Source: Lientehia hominis (GTDB taxonomy: Bacteria; Bacillota; Clostridia; Lachnospirales; Lachnospiraceae). Taken from it: a DNA stretch of 64,000 nucleotides. The stretch is taken from positions 1 through 64,000 of the forward strand of contig NZ_JAJNOR010000011.1 in assembly GCF_021044755.1 (NCBI RefSeq), written 5' to 3'. The notes under the pieces were generated by a model, which ran no database searches, was not told the DNA's origin, and saw only the letters and a list, made by a program, of their open reading frames with translations. How positions within the stretch are numbered: position 1 is the stretch's first letter; each line of letters opens with the position of its first letter. Position numbers and translations under genes: made by a program. This document shows, one piece after another, positions 59,311-64,000 of the stretch.

Positions 59311-59913
59311 TTATAAGGTTTCGTACAGAGCTGCCAGGGTGGTGACGATCTGTTTTTCGCTTAAGCGGCTGCTGTCCAGGCAGATGTCATACTGGCTGAG
59401 ATCCAGCCAATTCTGTCCGGTGTAATGCTCATAGTATTCTCTTCTTTGTTTGTCCGTTTTTTTCACCAGGGACGCGGCCTTGGACCTGTCAATATCGGCC
59501 CGTTCCATGATGGCATCCACGCGGTATGCGTACGGCGCACTGATACATACGCGGAGTACATGAGGCACATCGGAAAGGATATGGTTGGCACAGCGTCCGA
59601 CGATCAGGCAGTCCTCTTTTTCGGAAAGCGCCCGAATGATATCCTCCTGGGTGTGGAACAACACGTCATTCATGGGGTAAAACCGGTACTGCCCCTCCAT
59701 TAACGTAGGATCATCCACAGGATAACGCCATGGATTGGGCCTCTGTTCATCCACCTTCACCAGTTCTTCGTAGGGAATGTTTTTCTGCTCCTGGGCCAGC
59801 TTGAGAAGCTCCTTGTCGTAGAAATGGATGCCCAATGCTTCCGCCAGCTGGATGCCGATGACTCTTCCGTTGCTCCCATAGGTACGGTTGACGGTAACTA
59901 CGCGTTTGGCCAT
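59311..59913 (-). CDS. Cytidylate kinase-like family protein
   Basis: A 200-residue P-loop-fold protein of the cytidylate-kinase-like (Cytidylate_kin2) group. VNRTYGSNGRVIGIQLAEALGI is the N-terminal nucleotide region, with GSNGRVIG in place of a strict GxxGxGK(S/T). IVGRCANHIL and the R-x-x-KAASLVKKTDKQRREYYEHYTG lid helix follow. True Cmk is ~225 residues; members like this are common in Clostridia with unknown substrate. It reads toward the terminator shared with the FtsX gene and lies just after hpf on the same strand. Confidence 0.82.
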   Translation of the reverse strand: MAKRVVTVNRTYGSNGRVIGIQLAEALGIHFYDKELLKLAQEQKNIPYEELVKVDEQRPNPWRYPVDDPTLMEGQYRFYPMNDVLFHTQEDIIRALSEKEDCLIVGRCANHILSDVPHVLRVCISAPYAYRVDAIMERADIDRSKAASLVKKTDKQRREYYEHYTGQNWLDLSQYDICLDSSRLSEKQIVTTLAALYETL

Positions 59914-59960
59914 TGGAAATCCTCCTTTCTGTCTGCAGATTCCTATCTTTCAGGCAGGCA

Positions 59961-60488
59961 TCAGAAATCCGGTTCTATAAGACCGTAGGTGTTGCCCTTC
60001 CTTTTATATACCACGTTGACTTCCTCTGTATCTGCGTTCCGAAAAACAAAAAAGCTGTGTCCCAGAAGCTCCATCTGTACGCAGGCCTCCTCCGGGTCCA
60101 TGGGTTTTACAGCGAACCGTTTGGTACGTTCGATTTTTATGGTTTCGGCTTCTTCGGCCTCTTCTTCCATATACGCTTCTGAGAAAGACGCAGCATTCTG
60201 CTTCTGGTCGATCAATTTCGTTTTATAGCGTTTTAACTGCCGCTCAATGATTTCTTCCACAAGATCAATGGACACATACATGTCGCTGCTGACCTGTTCA
60301 GAACGGATAATAGAGCCTTTTACGGGAATGGTGACTTCGATTTTCTGGCGGTCCTTTTCAACGCTGAGTGTGACATGGACTTCGGTGGCAGGAGTAAAAT
60401 ACCGCTCCAGCTTACCAATCTTTTCATGGACGGCCGATTTTAGACCCTCTGTAATGTCGATATTTCTTCCTGTAATGATGTACTGCAT
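59961..60488 (-). CDS. hpf: Long-form ribosome hibernation promoting factor
   Basis: 175 residues, long HPF. The N-terminal S30AE domain (1-~100) begins MQYIITGRNIDITEGLKSAV and binds the 30S subunit; the C-terminal dimerisation domain (~120-175) has ERTKRFAVKPMDPEEACVQM and the end GNTYGLIEPDF, and it joins two ribosomes into inactive 100S dimers. The start is set at ATG 60488 behind AAAGGAG; a longer frame of 20 codons has no ribosome site. It is divergent from secA. Confidence 0.94.
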   Translation of the reverse strand: MQYIITGRNIDITEGLKSAVHEKIGKLERYFTPATEVHVTLSVEKDRQKIEVTIPVKGSIIRSEQVSSDMYVSIDLVEEIIERQLKRYKTKLIDQKQNAASFSEAYMEEEAEEAETIKIERTKRFAVKPMDPEEACVQMELLGHSFFVFRNADTEEVNVVYKRKGNTYGLIEPDF

Positions 60489-60788
60489 AACATCAACTCC
60501 TTTTCTGCGTATTCTTGGAGGTCTTGTAAAAAGACTTCCTAAATCCACGGAAAACCTCAGATGGATTATATTGAAATTATATCATAAAGCAAAAAATATA
60601 CAAGGCAAAAGATGAAAAGAAGGTGAATTGTTTGACAACAAAATGTGAAAAAATGTAGGAACGTGGTGACGGAAAAAGTCAAGGGAAAAAGAAGAGAAAA
60701 GGTCGAAAAAATGAAAAATTGGTTAAGTTCACAAAACAAGTGTTTTTTTTCGACGAAGGGAGTAGTCCACACAAAACAGGGGTGAAAT

Positions 60789-60881
60789 TGTGGATAGTGT
60801 GGATAAGTCCGTGGACAACTATAAAACCTTGTAAAATCAACAAATAAGATTGTGCATAACTTTTGTGGATAATGTGGATAA
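60789..60881 (+). promoter_or_regulatory. Cluster of DnaA-box sequences
   Basis: TGTGGATAA (the complement of the DnaA box TTATCCACA) occurs exactly at 60798-60806, 60864-60872 and 60873-60881, with one-mismatch versions at 60789-60797 and 60851-60859. All five face the same way within 93 bases of an AT-rich region. The rest of 60489-61136 holds a 12-bp palindrome CAAATCGATTTG (60908-60919) and no gene. Confidence 0.7.
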
Positions 60882-61136
60882 CTTCTCACGTTACGTGTCG
60901 AAAGCCGCAAATCGATTTGTCGAATTGTGCAACATGTATAAAAAGCAAAATTTGTGTCTAAAACGCTCCCGGAGGGTAAAAGAAGAGAGGAGGGGGGAAG
61001 AGTTCCGGAAAAACAGTTGAACTGAGAAGAGGTTGGTGATACAATAAGAAAGATTTATGGTAGATTATCATTGGATAGCTGTGTACTTTTGACGGGACCT
61101 GGTCCCAGATTAGTAAAGAAGCAGGAGCGTACAGAT

Positions 61137-63713
61137 ATGGGTTTAGTACAAAAATTATTTGGAACACACAGTGAGCGCGAGATAAAGCTCATTAAGCCGA
61201 CTGCGGACAAGGTGGTAGCCCTCCGCCCGGAGATGATGAAGCTTTCCGATGAGGAACTCCGCGGAAAGACCAGGGAATTCAAAGGAAGGCTGGAAAAAGG
61301 GGAGACCCTGGACGATATCATGCCGGAGGCTTATGCGGTGGTCCGTGAGGCGGCCAGAAGAGTTCTCAACATGGAACACTATCCGGTGCAGATCCTGGGC
61401 GGCATCATCCTCCATCAGGGACGTATCGCCGAGATGAAGACCGGTGAAGGAAAGACCCTGGTGGCTACTCTTCCGGCTTATTTGAATGCTCTGGAGGGAA
61501 AAGGCGTCCATATCGTGACGGTCAATGATTATCTGGCCCACCGTGATGCGGAATGGATGGGGCAGGTCCATGAATTTCTCGGGCTGACCGTCGGAGTCGT
61601 GCTGAACAGCATGAACAGTGATGAGCGGCGCGCTGCTTATAATTGTGACATCACCTATGTGACCAACAACGAATTGGGATTTGACTACCTTAGAGACAAT
61701 ATGGTCATTTATAAGGAACAGTTGGTGCTCCGGGAGCTCCATTACGCCATTGTCGACGAGGTAGATTCGGTGCTCATTGACGAGGCCAGAACCCCTCTGA
61801 TCATTTCCGGGCAGAGCGGGAAGTCCACGAAGCTTTATGAGATCTGCGACAGCCTTGCAAAGAGGCTCCAGCGCGGAGAAGAAAGCGGAGAGATGACCAA
61901 GATGGCTGCCATCATGAAGGAGGAGATCACCGAGACCGGAGATTTCATCGTCAATGAAAAGGAAAAGGTCGTGAACCTGACGGCACAGGGAGTGGAAAAG
62001 GTTGAGCAGTTCTTTCATATTGAAAACCTGGCCGATCCGGAGAATCTCGAGATCCAGCATAATATTATCCTGGCTCTCCGCGCAAACTATCTGATGTTCC
62101 GCGACCAGGACTATGTGGTCAAGGACGACCAGGTGCTCATTGTAGATGAGTTCACAGGGCGTATCATGCCGGGCCGGCGCTATTCCGACGGTCTGCATCA
62201 GGCGATTGAGGCGAAAGAGCATGTGAAGGTAAAACGAGAGAGCAAGACTCTTGCTACGATCACATTCCAGAACTTCTTCAATAAATTTGACAAGAAAGCC
62301 GGCATGACCGGAACGGCTCTCACAGAGGAAAAGGAATTCCGTGATATTTATGGGATGGACGTCATAGAGATCCCCACCAACAAACCGGTCATCCGTGATG
62401 ACAGGCAGGACGGCGTATATAAGACGAAGAGAGAAAAACTGACTGCCGTTGTGGAAGCGGTCATGGAAGCGCACCGGAAGGGGCAGCCCGTTCTGGTCGG
62501 CACTATTAATATTGATTCCTCTGAGGAAATCAGCAATCTGCTCCGGAAAAAGGGGATTCCCCATAAGGTGCTGAACGCCAAGTTCCATGAGATGGAAGCG
62601 GAGATTGTCGCAGAAGCCGGTGTGCATGGCGCGGTGACCATCGCAACCAATATGGCCGGCCGTGGTACCGATATCAAGCTGGATGATGAGGCGCGGGCTG
62701 CAGGCGGGCTGAAGATCATCGGCACGGAGCGGCATGAGTCCAGGCGTATTGACAATCAGCTGCGCGGGCGTTCCGGCCGTCAGGGAGACCCCGGCGAGTC
62801 CAGGTTCTATATCAGCCTGGAGGACGATCTGATGCGTCTTTTCGGCTCTGAGCGTCTGATGTCCGTGTTCAATACATTGGGAGTGGAGGACGGAGAGGAG
62901 ATTGAGCACAAGATGCTCTCCAGCGCCATTGAAAAAGCCCAGAAAAAGATCGAGGGGAATAACTTTGGCATCCGTAAGAGACTGCTGGATTATGATGAGG
63001 TCATGAACGAACAGCGCGAGGTGATCTATAATGAGCGCCGCCGTGTGCTGGACGGGGAAAGTATGCGGGATGTCATTTATAAGATGATCACTGATACGGT
63101 GGAGAACGCGGTGGACGGCACCATCTCCGACGATCAGGCGCCTGAGGACTGGGATATCGTGGGTCTGAATGACCTGATCTCTCCAATTATCCCGATCAAG
63201 CCCATCGCGATACAGGAAGAGGAATATAAGAACTATAATAAGAGCCAGCTCAAGCACATGCTGAAGGAAGAAGCCGTAAAGCTTTATGAGGAAAAGGAAG
63301 CACAATTTCCTGAAGCGGAGCAGGTCCGTGAGCTGGAGCGGGTGATTCTCCTAAAAGTGATAGACCGGAAGTGGATGGACCACATCGATGATATGGACCA
63401 GCTGCGCCAGGGCATCGGTCTCCAGGCTTACGGCCAGAGAGATCCTCTGGTGGAATACAAAATGGCCGGTTACGAGATGTTTGACGCCATGACGGCCAAT
63501 ATCCAGGAGGATACGGTCAAGCTCCTGTTCCATGTCCGAGTGGAGCAGAAGGTAGAGCGTGAACAGGTCGCCAAGGTGACCGGGACCAACAAGGATGATT
63601 CGGCTGTCAATACACCCAAGAAGAGGGAAAATAAGAAAATTTATCCCAACGATCCCTGCCCCTGCGGTTCTGGAAAGAAATATAAGCAGTGCTGCGGCAG
63701 GCTGGAAAAATAA
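61137..63713 (+). CDS. secA: Preprotein translocase ATPase SecA
   Basis: 858 residues, normal for SecA. MKTGEGKTLVATLPAYLNAL contains Walker A, VDEVDSVLIDEA Walker B, and GRSGRQGDPG motif VI; the helical scaffold and wing follow. The C-terminus has the zinc motif CPCGSGKKYKQCCG that binds SecB or ribosomes. ATG 61137 follows AGGAG by 9 bases; the frame is open from 61071. It drives export of signal-peptide proteins, such as the lipoproteins and wall hydrolases of this window, through SecYEG. prfB follows after 20 bases. Confidence 0.96.
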   Translation: MGLVQKLFGTHSEREIKLIKPTADKVVALRPEMMKLSDEELRGKTREFKGRLEKGETLDDIMPEAYAVVREAARRVLNMEHYPVQILGGIILHQGRIAEMKTGEGKTLVATLPAYLNALEGKGVHIVTVNDYLAHRDAEWMGQVHEFLGLTVGVVLNSMNSDERRAAYNCDITYVTNNELGFDYLRDNMVIYKEQLVLRELHYAIVDEVDSVLIDEARTPLIISGQSGKSTKLYEICDSLAKRLQRGEESGEMTKMAAIMKEEITETGDFIVNEKEKVVNLTAQGVEKVEQFFHIENLADPENLEIQHNIILALRANYLMFRDQDYVVKDDQVLIVDEFTGRIMPGRRYSDGLHQAIEAKEHVKVKRESKTLATITFQNFFNKFDKKAGMTGTALTEEKEFRDIYGMDVIEIPTNKPVIRDDRQDGVYKTKREKLTAVVEAVMEAHRKGQPVLVGTINIDSSEEISNLLRKKGIPHKVLNAKFHEMEAEIVAEAGVHGAVTIATNMAGRGTDIKLDDEARAAGGLKIIGTERHESRRIDNQLRGRSGRQGDPGESRFYISLEDDLMRLFGSERLMSVFNTLGVEDGEEIEHKMLSSAIEKAQKKIEGNNFGIRKRLLDYDEVMNEQREVIYNERRRVLDGESMRDVIYKMITDTVENAVDGTISDDQAPEDWDIVGLNDLISPIIPIKPIAIQEEEYKNYNKSQLKHMLKEEAVKLYEEKEAQFPEAEQVRELERVILLKVIDRKWMDHIDDMDQLRQGIGLQAYGQRDPLVEYKMAGYEMFDAMTANIQEDTVKLLFHVRVEQKVEREQVAKVTGTNKDDSAVNTPKKRENKKIYPNDPCPCGSGKKYKQCCGRLEK

Positions 63714-63733
63714 AAAGAAAGAAGGTGAAGCTA

Positions 63734-64000
63734 TTGGTAGAACTTGATCAATTTAAAGTCGATCTCGCGGCTCTGGCAAAACCTTTAGTGGAAGTGAGGG
63801 ATTCACTTTAACCTGGCTGGGAAAAGTGAACGGATCGCAGAGCTGGAGAAGTATTTGGAGGAGCCGGATTTCTGGAATGATACGGCGCGCTCCACGAAGA
63901 TCATGCAGGAGCTTAAAAATCTGAAGGATACTGTGGAAGAATTCCACGAGCTGGAAGAAAAGAGAGAAGAAATACAGATTCTCATCGATATGGGATATGA
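63734..64000 (+). CDS. prfB: Peptide chain release factor 2, start of gene with programmed +1 frameshift (partial)
   Basis: TTG 63734, behind AAGGTGA, opens VELDQFKVDLAALAKPLVEV and reaches CTT-TAA at 63806-63811 after 25 codons. A +1 shift on CTT continues with AAC CTG..., giving NLAGKSERIAELEKYLEEPD and the RF2 N-terminal coiled coil through the window end. Organisation matches autoregulated prfB, in which ribosomes shift at an early stop when RF2 is scarce. The stop here is UAA, not the usual UGA. An AGGG (63797-63800) upstream could act as the internal Shine-Dalgarno element, five bases from CTT. The domain with the SPF tripeptide lies outside the window. Confidence 0.9.

Noticed and set aside
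61094..61106. GGGACC-T-GGTCCC palindrome before secA as a riboswitch or T-box
   Set aside because: The loop is one base, so it cannot fold as RNA, and no T-box or riboswitch motifs are around it.
60489..61136. Chromosomal replication origin
   Set aside because: DnaA boxes are present, but dnaA, dnaN and other usual origin neighbours are absent, so only the box cluster is claimed.
61155..63305. 716-codon open frame antisense to secA
   Set aside because: It mirrors the codon pattern of secA, has no protein motifs, and secA is beyond doubt.

Overview
The window looks like a chromosomal segment of a Gram-positive, low-to-mid-GC anaerobe of the Clostridia, most likely Lachnospiraceae. Pointers are strong AGGAGG ribosome-binding sites, sigma-A promoters, lipoprotein solute-binding proteins, SH3/NlpC-P60 wall hydrolases with WalR-type boxes, and the order hpf - secA - prfB with a frameshifted prfB. 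No rRNA, tRNA or CRISPR array was seen.

Layout. 1-10.8 kb: tail of an HpcH/HpaI aldolase, a convergent SDR dehydrogenase, then a LIV-type ABC importer (binding protein, two permeases, two ATPases) followed by a 2-hydroxyacid dehydrogenase, a LyxK-like kinase, a UlaE-like epimerase, a second SDR and a PPC-domain protein. The gene company suggests a sugar or hydroxy-acid substrate, not branched-chain amino acids. 10.8-15.1 kb: NSS-family Na+ symporter, divergent alanine-dehydrogenase homologue and NhaC antiporter. 15.1-18.4 kb: gene remnants, an SH3/NlpC-P60 wall hydrolase behind two consensus promoters, and a DapA/NanA-family lyase. 18.4-28.1 kb: IclR regulator divergent from a second LIV-type importer operon that also encodes an aminotransferase, a KDPG/KHG aldolase fused to a VOC-like domain and a KDG-kinase-like PfkB protein. 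28.2-30.8 kb: glycogen phosphorylase behind an attenuator-like leader.

30.9-43.6 kb is the most interesting stretch. A class II aldolase, a ribose-type ABC importer, an FGGY kinase, a two-component system whose kinase has no sensor domain, a catalytically dead double-ABC protein, and MtnK and MtnA lie together. The enzymes fit salvage of 5-methylthioribose or 5-deoxyribose through kinase, isomerase and aldolase (the DHAP shunt). The dead ABC protein sits in the signalling operon and may link transporter state to signalling.

43.6-55.3 kb: a second SH3/NlpC-P60 paralogue with the same promoter and WalR-box layout, then two inverted ~385-bp structured repeats (45.16-45.55 and 54.87-55.26 kb) that bracket a LysR regulator, a heterodimeric ABC exporter and an AT-rich island of mobile-element debris (TnpV and KTR remnants). 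The island carries CsoR, a metal P-type ATPase and tiny ORFs. 55.3-59.3 kb: FAD-dependent dehydrogenase, then a TetR - ABC ATPase - FtsX-type permease operon. 59.3-64 kb: cytidylate-kinase-like protein, hpf, a cluster of DnaA-box sequences, secA and the start of prfB, whose frameshift site uses UAA where UGA is normal.
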